Shown piece by piece: positions 14,958 through 20,894 of a DNA stretch of 20,917 bases. Every line of letters begins with the position of its first letter. Position 1 is the stretch's first letter. A program made the translations under genes and the position numbers. The notes beneath the pieces were generated by a model. That model made no database searches, was not told the DNA's origin, and saw only the letters and a list, made by a program, of their open reading frames with translations. Origin of the DNA: a virus; the IMG/VR virus record IMGVR_UViG_3300037963_003797, positions 1-20,917 of that record; one strand, given 5' to 3'.

Positions 14958-17792
14958 ATGGCAACATTAACAGGACAAAGTATAGCAAATAGCTATAAAG
15001 ATTTATTACAGGTATCTAATTCAAATAATGGTATAGATGCTACTTCAAGATTAGTATCAGATGGAGAAGGAACAGATTCCATACTATATCTATCAACAGG
15101 TAAGGTTGGGGTAGGAAAAACTCCAGATACAAAATTTGCCGTGAATTTAGATACCAATAAAAATTTAAACTTTTCAGCATCGTATATGGGAAACATTGCT
15201 GGTATTCTTGCCCGTAATGATGGAAATGATACTATGGCAGATTTAGGATTAGCTGGATCTACAATTCGGTTCAGTGTTGATGGTACAAATGATGCAATGA
15301 AATTGGATTCTAATGGAAATTTTGGCATCGGTATTTCAACATTAGAAACGCCATTTGATATTACGCCTCGTCTACAGGTAGAAGGAACAACAGCAAGTAC
15401 ATCATCTATTAGTCTTTTCAGAAATTCAGATAATACAAGTCCCCCATATTTAATATTAGGCAAATCAAAAGGAACTTCTGTTAATTCAGATACTGGTGTA
15501 GCACTTAATGACGTTTTAGGTCATATCTTATTCGTGGGAGCAGATGGAACAGATAGGCATAATGCTGGGGCTGAAATTTTTGCAAGAGTTGATGGAAGTG
15601 CTGGTAGTAATGATTTACCAACTGAATTAGTATTTGGAACTACTGTTGATGGTGGAACTGAACCTACAGAAAGAATGAGAATTACAAGTGCTGGTAATGT
15701 TGGTATTGGTAATATCCCAGAAGTGCCTTTCCACATTAAATTAGCTGATACAGCAACTGCAAGAATAGAAGATACAAGCACCGATGGAATTGCACGATTA
15801 GAATTTAAAAATGATGCAAGAGAATCTACTGTTGGGTTATTTGGTAATTCTTCCGATGACTTTTTAATTGGGCATGGTGGTGGAACTGTTATAAAGATTG
15901 ATGTTGGACAAGTTACCACTTTTACTGGTGATGTAAAACTATCAAAAGCAAGTGGCTCAACTACACAATCTTTTGTTCCAGCTACAGGGCAATCATCTCA
16001 AATTCAATTTTTCCAAGATGATGGTTCAACTCAAGATGCACGAATTTTTGCACCAGAAGGAGCAACAAAGTTAGCATTTGAGGCTGGTACTACTGAAATG
16101 ATGCGAATGAGTTCAACTGGGATTGGTATTGGTACAGCATTACCAGACACTAATTTGCATATTTTCAAAGCGGATGCGAGTGCAACTGCTCATTCTGATG
16201 CACAATTAGCGGTAGAGAATAGTGGAGTTACCGCTATCAATCTTTTAAGTGGGGCTACAAGTCACGGACAAATTTTATTTGGAGATGATGAGGATGCTGA
16301 TAAAGGTGTTGTTGGATACGACCAGTCTACTGATAAAATGTACATTAGAGTTAATGGTAGTGCGGATAAGTCTTTTATAATAGATGTCAATTCCAGAATC
16401 TCGCTTAGTAATAATGGTGGTGAGGCAACCAATACAATTTTTGGTTATCAAGCAGGAAATACGATTCATAGTTCTTCTGGAATGAACACTTTTATAGGAC
16501 ATCAAGTAGCAGACACAAGTAATCATGCCGATGCAGATGAGAATACAGCAGTAGGTTATCTCGCATTAAGTAATTTGACTTCAGGAGCAAAGAATATTTC
16601 TATTGGGAGTTATTCAGGAATTAACATCACCAGCGGTGATGAGAATGTATTAATTGGTAGGTCTGCTGGAAATTATTTTAATAGTTCTGATTTAGTAGCT
16701 GTTGGAACTGCTACGTTAGCATCAATAAATGATGCAAATTGTGATGGTACAGTAGCAGTAGGTTATCAAGCCTTAACAGCTTTAACAGAAGGAATTGGTA
16801 ATACTGCATTAGGTTATCAATCAGCAGATTCTCTCACAACTTCGGGGTATAATACGGCAGTTGGTTATCAAGCATTATCAAGTGAAGTACAGGGGACTCA
16901 CAATGTAGCTTTGGGATACCAAGCATTATTTTCTCAAAACAAAGGAAGTGCGGTAGTAACAGGAAATATTGGAATTGGAGTAGAAGCTGGTTATCATAAC
17001 GATACTGGAGTTTATAATGTATTGATAGGATATAAAGCTGGGACAGGGGTTGATGGAAATAGCAACAGTAATAATGTTGGAATTGGCTTTGAGGCTTTAA
17101 ACGGTGTTGAAGATGGTAGTCAAAATACTGCTGTAGGAAAAGAAGCTCTTAAATCTGTTACAAGCGGACAATGGAATACAGGATTAGGAGATAGAGCAGG
17201 AGATGGCATAACCACAGGTAATGCAAATATTTGTATAGGAACAACATCAGATGTGGTTAATACTGGAAGTAGTCAAATAGCAATAGGAAACGGTGCGACT
17301 GTTTCAGGAGGTAATGGAATTGCGATAGGTGAAGTAACTGCATCAGGAAATAATTTTTCATTTGGAAAAAGTGGTAATGTTGTTACTAATGATTTTACAA
17401 CGAATGCTTTATGGAATAGATCATCTGATATTAGAAAGAAAAAAAATATAAAAGATGCAAATCTTGGTCTTGAATTTATTAATGATTTAAGAACAGTTAC
17501 TTTTCAATGGAAACCATCAGAAGAACATCCAGAAGAATGGAAAAATTTTACTATTGATGAAGAAGGTAAAAAAGTTTACGCTGAAATGAATACTGATATA
17601 GTAATGCACGGAATGATAGCACAAGAGGTTAAAAAAGCACTTGATAAATGTGGTATTGATACATTTGGGGGATGGGGAGAAGATAGTAATGGATGTCAAA
17701 CATTAAGCATTGAAATGTTTGTATTACCACTTATTAAAGCAGTCCAGGAATTAAGTGCAAAAGTAACTGAATTAGAATCAAAATTAAAATAA
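14958..17792 (+). CDS. Tail fibre with C-terminal S74 intramolecular chaperone (944 aa)
   Basis: The receptor-binding fibre candidate. The N-terminus (MATLTGQSIANSYKDLLQVS, then a G-I-D-A-T stretch) is a virion-anchor type common in marine phage fibres. The shaft has beta repeats of the form ERMRITSAGNVGIG (near 239), EMMRMSSTGIGIG (near 381) and MKLDSNGNFGIG (near 115). Residues about 492-800 carry YadA-head-like repeats (NTAVGYQAL and variants). The last 122 residues are an S74 peptidase/chaperone. SDIRKKKNI has S823 and K828 at the spacing expected for the Ser-Lys cleavage dyad, followed later by HGMIAQEVKKAL and a C-terminal coiled coil. In this family the chaperone trimerises the fibre and then cuts itself off before the Ser. 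An AAAGGA precedes the ATG by 6 nt. Unlike its neighbours, the gene has almost no CCWGG pentamers, which hints at separate origin. Confidence 0.85.
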   Translation: MATLTGQSIANSYKDLLQVSNSNNGIDATSRLVSDGEGTDSILYLSTGKVGVGKTPDTKFAVNLDTNKNLNFSASYMGNIAGILARNDGNDTMADLGLAGSTIRFSVDGTNDAMKLDSNGNFGIGISTLETPFDITPRLQVEGTTASTSSISLFRNSDNTSPPYLILGKSKGTSVNSDTGVALNDVLGHILFVGADGTDRHNAGAEIFARVDGSAGSNDLPTELVFGTTVDGGTEPTERMRITSAGNVGIGNIPEVPFHIKLADTATARIEDTSTDGIARLEFKNDARESTVGLFGNSSDDFLIGHGGGTVIKIDVGQVTTFTGDVKLSKASGSTTQSFVPATGQSSQIQFFQDDGSTQDARIFAPEGATKLAFEAGTTEMMRMSSTGIGIGTALPDTNLHIFKADASATAHSDAQLAVENSGVTAINLLSGATSHGQILFGDDEDADKGVVGYDQSTDKMYIRVNGSADKSFIIDVNSRISLSNNGGEATNTIFGYQAGNTIHSSSGMNTFIGHQVADTSNHADADENTAVGYLALSNLTSGAKNISIGSYSGINITSGDENVLIGRSAGNYFNSSDLVAVGTATLASINDANCDGTVAVGYQALTALTEGIGNTALGYQSADSLTTSGYNTAVGYQALSSEVQGTHNVALGYQALFSQNKGSAVVTGNIGIGVEAGYHNDTGVYNVLIGYKAGTGVDGNSNSNNVGIGFEALNGVEDGSQNTAVGKEALKSVTSGQWNTGLGDRAGDGITTGNANICIGTTSDVVNTGSSQIAIGNGATVSGGNGIAIGEVTASGNNFSFGKSGNVVTNDFTTNALWNRSSDIRKKKNIKDANLGLEFINDLRTVTFQWKPSEEHPEEWKNFTIDEEGKKVYAEMNTDIVMHGMIAQEVKKALDKCGIDTFGGWGEDSNGCQTLSIEMFVLPLIKAVQELSAKVTELESKLK
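16431..17330 (+). repeat. Degenerate in-frame repeats encoding GYQAL-type fibre shaft/head units
   Basis: Within the fibre gene, degenerate copies of a GGTTATCAAGC-like DNA word occur at about 16443, 16761, 16811, 16863 and 16914. They are embedded in longer units that encode N-T-A-V-G-Y-x-A-L and N-x-x-I-G variants. The protein units (residues about 492-790) resemble the left-handed parallel beta-roll repeats of trimeric autotransporter heads. Such repeats can expand or contract by recombination and so change fibre length. Confidence 0.65.
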
Positions 17793-17805
17793 AAGGAGTC
17801 TCATA

Positions 17806-18132
17806 ATGAATTGGGCAAAATATGCTGATAAAAAAGGTAAGACAGCCGATTTTAAAAGCAAAGAAAGAGTAGTGCAAGAAGCTGTATCAGAGGTAAAAGA
17901 CGAAGATGGTAAGGTTGTAAGAGAAGCAGTAGCAGAAAAAAAAGAAGCATACATTGCTATGGTACAGAAAAGATGGGATGCTGAAAGTGGTGAAGCATTA
18001 GCAGACAGTGAAAGACAATGGTCTTTATCAGAATTAGAATCTGAAAAAGCAAGATATGATGCTGAAATGGCAAGAGCAAAAGCACAATCCGATGGATTAG
18101 CAACAGCAATAGAAGATTACAAGAAACTTTAA
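17806..18132 (+). CDS. Small helical protein downstream of the fibre (108 aa)
   Basis: No family was recognised. The N-terminal half contains a short internal repeat (VVQEAVSEVK and VVREAVAEKK) around an EDGK turn, then KEAYIAMVQKRWDAESGEAL. The C-terminal part (about 70-108) is a predicted coiled coil. It is acidic, soluble, and lacks a signal or membrane segment. A strong AAAAGGAGT Shine-Dalgarno sequence (17791-17799) starts right at the fibre stop and lies 6 nt before the ATG. Placement directly after the fibre makes a fibre-assembly chaperone possible. This is context only. Confidence 0.55.
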   Translation: MNWAKYADKKGKTADFKSKERVVQEAVSEVKDEDGKVVREAVAEKKEAYIAMVQKRWDAESGEALADSERQWSLSELESEKARYDAEMARAKAQSDGLATAIEDYKKL

Positions 18133-18155
18133 TTAATAACGATTAGGAGTTACAA

Positions 18156-18392
18156 GTGGCAAAAAAGAAAGAAGAGCCAAAGGTAAACATACTCGGCAAA
18201 GAGTACACACAAAAAGACATAGATGCTATGTCACCAGAAGCAAAAGCAATGCTGTCACACAGGCAGGATTTACTTAACAAAATTGAAAGAGCAAATTTTA
18301 ACCTGGTTCAAATGCAATTTGGATTAAAAGCCTTTGAGGATGGATTAAGAGAACAGGGTTTGGGTGAAGAACCAGGTAAAGAAACTAAATAA
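18156..18392 (+). CDS. Small helical phage protein, DUF6447-like (78 aa)
   Basis: Starts at a GTG with a good Shine-Dalgarno sequence (TAGGAGT, 18144-18150); no ATG gives a comparable start. The sequence has VNILGKEYTQKDIDAMSPEAKAML (about residues 10-33) and then one helix with LLNKIERANFNLVQMQFGL. The layout (a short beta hairpin of the form v-x-I-x-G-K-x-Y, an S/P-E-A-K-A turn and a heptad helix) resembles the small DUF6447 proteins seen in marine phages, which have no known function. The match is from memory of the pattern and is moderate. It lies between the 108-aa gene and the lipoprotein. Confidence 0.5.
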   Translation: MAKKKEEPKVNILGKEYTQKDIDAMSPEAKAMLSHRQDLLNKIERANFNLVQMQFGLKAFEDGLREQGLGEEPGKETK

Positions 18393-18412
18393 CGGGGATT
18401 TTATCGTACTAC

Positions 18413-18640
18413 ATGAAAATACCAGCAGTTCTTTTAATATTCCTGTTGCTTACAGGATGCACAGGCCAGGGATGGATCGTAGGAAATATCCCTCTCGCAC
18501 CACAGGATTCTGTTTCAAGCGTGGTTTTTACCGAGATAACGGATGTTGATTCAGTTACTCATTGGTATCATGGTTATGTTCATAGTGATGTCAATTATTG
18601 CTATAAGCATGATAGACTCGAAGAGATCAAGGTCAGGTGA
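18413..18640 (+). CDS. Small lipoprotein, candidate outer-membrane spanin or exclusion lipoprotein (75 aa)
   Basis: A clear type II signal peptide: K2, a hydrophobic core IPAVLLIFLLLTG and the lipobox L13-T14-G15-C16, giving a mature protein of 60 residues. The mature part is short, lacks further hydrophobic stretches, has a second Cys in NYCYKHD and ends in a charged helix (HDRLEEIKVR). The stop overlaps the GTG start of the following membrane/coiled-coil gene (GTGA). Such a lipoprotein next to a membrane protein with a coiled coil in a lysis region fits an o-spanin. However, the order is reversed compared with lambda Rz/Rz1 and the Pro-rich segment usual in o-spanins is missing. Secretion and lipidation are well supported; function is not. 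Confidence 0.65.
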   Translation: MKIPAVLLIFLLLTGCTGQGWIVGNIPLAPQDSVSSVVFTEITDVDSVTHWYHGYVHSDVNYCYKHDRLEEIKVR

Positions 18641-18975
18641 ATGATAAGCCAAAGACTGCGAGAAGTTATCGAGGTAGCATTATTGATGACAATGCTGTCA
18701 TTTCCCTTAATATTAAATGGTTGGGACAAATCATCTTTCTTGCTGGTTGCATTGTATATGGGTATTGGAGGATTGAGTCTCGATTGGTCGCATTGGAAGA
18801 TAAGGTTGTTGTTGCTGATGAACAAATACGGGATCTGGTTGATAAACACATCGTGGCAGAAAGGATTGAGCGAGAAGAGTTATCAAAACAAGCCCAGGAT
18901 CTCCAGGATCAAATAAAATGGTACGAAAAAAATATTTCAGTAAACCCATTATCCTGGCGTAAGAAAAAGAAATGA
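18637..18975 (+). CDS. Single-TM coiled-coil protein, candidate inner-membrane spanin (112 aa)
   Basis: Starts at a GTG overlapping the lipoprotein stop. The first 25 residues carry several Lys/Arg (inside), followed by one membrane helix at about 26-44 (IKWLGQIIFLAGCIVYGYW). A coiled coil of about 50 residues follows (ESRLVALEDKVVVADEQIRD onward to about 92), then a basic C-terminal end (WRKKKK). N-in/C-out topology with a periplasmic coiled coil is the form of i-spanins, and the partner lipoprotein lies next door. Similar single-TM coiled-coil proteins of unknown role are also common in marine phages. A different frame from 18641 to 18916 is also open and hydrophobic; I take this one as the true gene because of its amphipathic heptads and coupled start. 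Confidence 0.6.
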   Translation: MNDKPKTARSYRGSIIDDNAVISLNIKWLGQIIFLAGCIVYGYWRIESRLVALEDKVVVADEQIRDLVDKHIVAERIEREELSKQAQDLQDQIKWYEKNISVNPLSWRKKKK

Positions 18976-19094
18976 GTGAACAGCAAGAATCAAAGATCAG
19001 AGAACAGGCAATATTAATGATAGCAAGAAATCCAGGTAAACAATACATAACCAAGCGAGTTTTAAAACGATTTGCAAAATGTCTTAAAGGGTAA
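18972..19094 (+). CDS. Small basic protein (40 aa)
   Basis: A short gene whose ATG overlaps the previous stop (ATGA) and which ends 2 nt before the next ATG, so it fills the space exactly. The protein is a basic amphipathic helix: MSEQQESKIREQAILMIARN, then a PGKQY turn and a Lys/Arg-rich end. It has no membrane segment. No function is recognised. The tight coupling on both sides is the main support that it is real. Confidence 0.5.
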   Translation: MSEQQESKIREQAILMIARNPGKQYITKRVLKRFAKCLKG

Positions 19095-19096
19095 GT

Positions 19097-19417
19097 ATGG
19101 AATCCTTCATGGAATTATACCAAGAGGGTGGGATGATCGCTGTAGTTGGGGCAATGTTTATGTTCCTGGTGTACAGCTTAAACAAGAGATCCCAGGAACA
19201 AGCACGAACCCTGGAAGATTTAAAAATTGAAAACAAAGGTCAATCGGAAACATTAGAAAATATGGAAGGAATGATTATTAAACTTATTGATAGATGGAAT
19301 AAATCCGATGAAACAAGGGATAGAAGGCACGAAAAGTTAGTAGAGGAACTGAATGACCAATCAGCAATCCTTATGGAGATTAAGGGCAATTTATCAAGAT
19401 TAAATGGGAAACATTAA
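19097..19417 (+). CDS. BhlA/UviB-like holin candidate (106 aa)
   Basis: The N-terminal 10 residues are acidic. A membrane helix follows at about 11-29 (GGMIAVVGAMFMFLVYSLNK), then a coiled coil of about 70 residues with many Glu/Lys. A G-x-hydrophobic helix directly followed by a K/R-rich coiled coil is the layout of BhlA/UviB-type putative holins and of other single-TM phage lysis proteins. The gene sits between membrane and lysis genes and upstream of the endolysin. It would make or help make the hole in the inner membrane that releases the muramidase. The holin call is by architecture and context. Its stop overlaps the next start (TAATG). Confidence 0.6.
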   Translation: MESFMELYQEGGMIAVVGAMFMFLVYSLNKRSQEQARTLEDLKIENKGQSETLENMEGMIIKLIDRWNKSDETRDRRHEKLVEELNDQSAILMEIKGNLSRLNGKH

Positions 19418-19557
19418 TGGACACTGTAAAAATATTTGCAATAAGTCTATCTAACTATTTTATCGGTTTAACTGAAATCCATGAGATCCTTCAGATTGGT
19501 GTTGCCAGTTTATCGATTGTCTTATTGTTAATGAACATCAAAGGAAAGAAAAAATGA
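19417..19557 (+). CDS. Tiny single-TM protein in the lysis cluster (46 aa)
   Basis: Starts within the holin-candidate stop (TAATG) and ends within the next start (ATGA). The N-terminus is mildly hydrophobic (KIFAISLSNYFIGLTE), followed by HEI and a clear membrane helix at about 25-40 (LQIGVASLSIVLLLMN) with a KGKKK positive end. Such a small membrane protein next to a holin could be a second holin, an antiholin or a membrane accessory. The evidence supports a real membrane peptide but not one specific role. Confidence 0.55.
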   Translation: MDTVKIFAISLSNYFIGLTEIHEILQIGVASLSIVLLLMNIKGKKK

Positions 19558-19790
19558 AGCGACTATTAAGAAAATACAAAAAGTTCGTATTCAAGTATGT
19601 GTTTGAAATTGTAGTAAAGCATATACAATCATCAGCAGTTGAAGAGCAAGTAGCAAAGGTTCTTGTATCTAAAATGCCAAAAGCATTAAAAGATAAAGTG
19701 ACTGATAAGCAAAGTTTAAAAATGGCTACAGCTTCCATAGATGCTGTGACAGATAAAATTGCAGAATCTTTGGGATACCCTGCTGACTAA
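19554..19790 (+). CDS. Small basic helical protein (78 aa)
   Basis: Not recognised. The N-terminus is strongly basic and aromatic (MKRLLRKYKKFVFKYVFEIV), which may bind membrane surface or nucleic acid. Two amphipathic helices follow (EEQVAKVLVSKMPKALKDKV and MATASIDAVTDKIAESLG). No membrane-spanning segment is convincing. The start overlaps the preceding stop (ATGA), so it is part of the coupled lysis-type run. A T-rich stretch (19795-19801) follows without a good hairpin. Confidence 0.5.
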   Translation: MKRLLRKYKKFVFKYVFEIVVKHIQSSAVEEQVAKVLVSKMPKALKDKVTDKQSLKMATASIDAVTDKIAESLGYPAD

Positions 19791-19822
19791 AGTTTTTTTT
19801 AACAACAACAAGGAGACACCCA

Positions 19823-20056
19823 ATGCCAGAATACGACAATAGTGGTGTTCTTTTCGTAAATGATCGAAAAGAAAAAGAAAATCAACCTGACTATACAGGC
19901 AATATAGTTATGGGCGGTGTAAAGAAACGATTAGCAGGATGGAAAAAGACATCCAAGTCAGATCCATCTATGACATTTCTTTCTATCAGCGTATCTGATT
20001 TTCAAGAACAATCAGCCCAGCAATCAATCCAAAATGATGACGATACACCATTCTAA
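19823..20056 (+). CDS. DUF736-like small protein with SSB-type acidic C-terminal tip (77 aa)
   Basis: The N-terminal part has the DUF736-like order G-V-L-F-V-N-D-R-K-E-K, then QPDYTGNIVMGG, then LAGWKKTSKS, then MTFLSISVSD. This is a short beta-barrel-like arrangement in a small family of unknown role, often found on phages and plasmids. The linker is Gln/Ser-rich and the last residues are N-D-D-D-T-P-F. That end closely copies the D-D-D-I-P-F tip of bacterial single-stranded DNA-binding protein, which docks partners such as RecO, RecQ and PriA. A compact beta protein with such a tip could be a small SSB-like or SSB-mimic protein. AAGGAG (19810-19815) lies 7 nt before the ATG. The C-terminal motif is directly visible; the function is inferred. 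Confidence 0.6.
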   Translation: MPEYDNSGVLFVNDRKEKENQPDYTGNIVMGGVKKRLAGWKKTSKSDPSMTFLSISVSDFQEQSAQQSIQNDDDTPF

Positions 20057-20277
20057 TGAAAACCATAGTCCATGTTAATCAACATAAGATAAGGTCAAAC
20101 CTAAAGCATAATAAAAACGAACCAGTGTTAACGGTAAAAACATATAAAACAAATGATTATGCAAAAAAGGTAACAATAGATGGTCCATCGCAAATTGTGT
20201 ATAGTCCAGATAAGCCTTTATCTTGTGGTGCAAGAGTATGGTTAGAGACTCAATCAAAAGTAGATATACTTGAATGA
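20056..20277 (+). CDS. Small conserved phage/plasmid protein of unknown function (73 aa)
   Basis: Starts inside the preceding stop (TAATG) and ends inside the lysozyme start (ATGA). The sequence VNQHKIRSNLKHNKNEPVLT, then K-T-Y-K-T-N-D-Y and later YSPDKPLSCGARVWLET recalls a small hypothetical family met on phages and mobile elements of Proteobacteria, with a conserved P-L-S-C-G-A-R-V-W end. It is probably a small beta protein with no signal or membrane segment. No biochemical role is known to me. Tight coupling with the DUF736-like gene suggests they work together. Confidence 0.55.
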   Translation: MKTIVHVNQHKIRSNLKHNKNEPVLTVKTYKTNDYAKKVTIDGPSQIVYSPDKPLSCGARVWLETQSKVDILE

Positions 20278-20753
20278 CATTTGACGAAATCATAGATAGA
20301 GTCATTGAATCAGAAGGTGGATCCAAAGTCACGAAGGATCAATCTGATCCTGGTGGGACCACTAAATTTGGTATAAGTCAAAGAGCATACCCTGGTGAGG
20401 ACATTGAGAACCTTACCAGGGATTATGCAAAGGAATTATATTATAATGATTACTGGGTTCCCTCCAAAGCAAGTCAGGTTCCTGCTCAAATAAGAGAAAT
20501 CTATTTTGATATGGTTGTAAACTTTGGTCGCAGAGGTGCAGTTAAAGTATTGCAAAAAGCCTGTAATGGTAAAAATACATACGATATAGCTGTAGATGGA
20601 GGTATTGGTCCAGCAACCTTATCAGCTTGTAAGAACCTGGAGCCTGAAAGATTACGGGCATACAGGGTATTAAAGTTTGCTGATATAGTCTTAAAAAAAT
20701 CCAGCCAGGAGAAATATTGGTTTGGATGGTTTAGGAGAGCATTACGAGTCTAA
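20274..20753 (+). CDS. Endolysin, GH108 N-acetylmuramidase (159 aa)
   Basis: Cuts the glycan strands of host peptidoglycan at lysis. The N-terminus has the GH108 signature: a helix ending in E12-S-E14-G-G, with E14 the expected catalytic acid. DPGGTTKFGISQRAYPGEDI follows, then LTRDYAKELYYNDYW. The C-terminal part (about 95-155) matches the small peptidoglycan-binding domain that follows GH108: AVDGGIGPATLSA, then a helix ending in YWFGWFRRALRV. The length is close to the usual size of the family (about 160-180 aa). There is no signal peptide, so release needs a holin; candidates lie upstream. The start overlaps the preceding stop by ATGA. This is the most certain enzyme call among the small genes. 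Confidence 0.9.
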   Translation: MTFDEIIDRVIESEGGSKVTKDQSDPGGTTKFGISQRAYPGEDIENLTRDYAKELYYNDYWVPSKASQVPAQIREIYFDMVVNFGRRGAVKVLQKACNGKNTYDIAVDGGIGPATLSACKNLEPERLRAYRVLKFADIVLKKSSQEKYWFGWFRRALRV

Positions 20754-20755
20754 TG

Positions 20756-20772
20756 TGACGGACAATCCGACA
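20756..20772. repeat. Imperfect palindrome just after the endolysin stop
   Basis: TGACGGA (20756-20762) and TCCGACA (20766-20772) pair at six of seven positions around a 3-nt centre CAA, starting 2 nt after the endolysin stop. No T-run follows, so it is not a standard terminator. It could be a protein-binding site (for example near an att site) or a small mRNA 3' stem. Low certainty. Confidence 0.35.
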
Positions 20773-20810
20773 CACATCCCTGTAAGTCTCTATATATAAG
20801 GTATAACTTG

Positions 20811-20855
20811 TGGCTACGGACCAGGAGGTTAGAGGTTCGAATCCTCTCGGGCGTA
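20811..20855 (+). other. 3' half of a tRNA-Arg(ACG) gene, probable phage attachment site (attP core)
   Basis: The 45 nt fold as the 3' part of a tRNA: anticodon loop CTACGGA (20814-20820, anticodon ACG at 20816-20818), 3' anticodon stem CCAGG, variable loop AGGTT, a perfect T-stem AGAGG/CCTCT (20831-20835 and 20843-20847) with loop TTCGAAT, the 3' acceptor strand CGGGCGT and discriminator A at 20855. CCA is not encoded. The matching 5' acceptor strand (ACGCCCG), D-arm and full 5' anticodon stem are not found upstream, so this is not a working tRNA. Integrating phages often carry the 3' end of their target tRNA so that the gene is restored on insertion. Identity with a host gene cannot be tested here. 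Confidence 0.75.
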
Positions 20856-20864
20856 CTTGACGAT

Positions 20865-20894
20865 AAACCCTTCTTTACGAGGGGTTTTTTGTTT
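20865..20894 (+). terminator. Rho-independent terminator after the tRNA fragment
   Basis: AAACCCTT (20865-20872) pairs with AGGGGTTT (20880-20887) over 8 bp with one T-G pair and a 7-nt loop, then TTTGTTT. It would end the lysis transcript. After integration at the tRNA it could also end the restored tRNA transcript. Confidence 0.75.

Noticed and set aside
16431-17330. CRISPR array in the repeat-rich part of the fibre gene
   Set aside because: Repeats are degenerate, in frame and of varying spacing within an open reading frame; they encode protein repeats.
19790-19822. Terminator at the T-run after 19790
   Set aside because: Eight T residues are present but the preceding sequence gives only weak 3-4 bp stems, so I do not call it.
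20754-20855. A complete tRNA gene
   Set aside because: Only the 3' half can be folded. No 5' acceptor strand matching CGGGCGT, no D-arm and only 3 of 5 anticodon stem pairs occur upstream.
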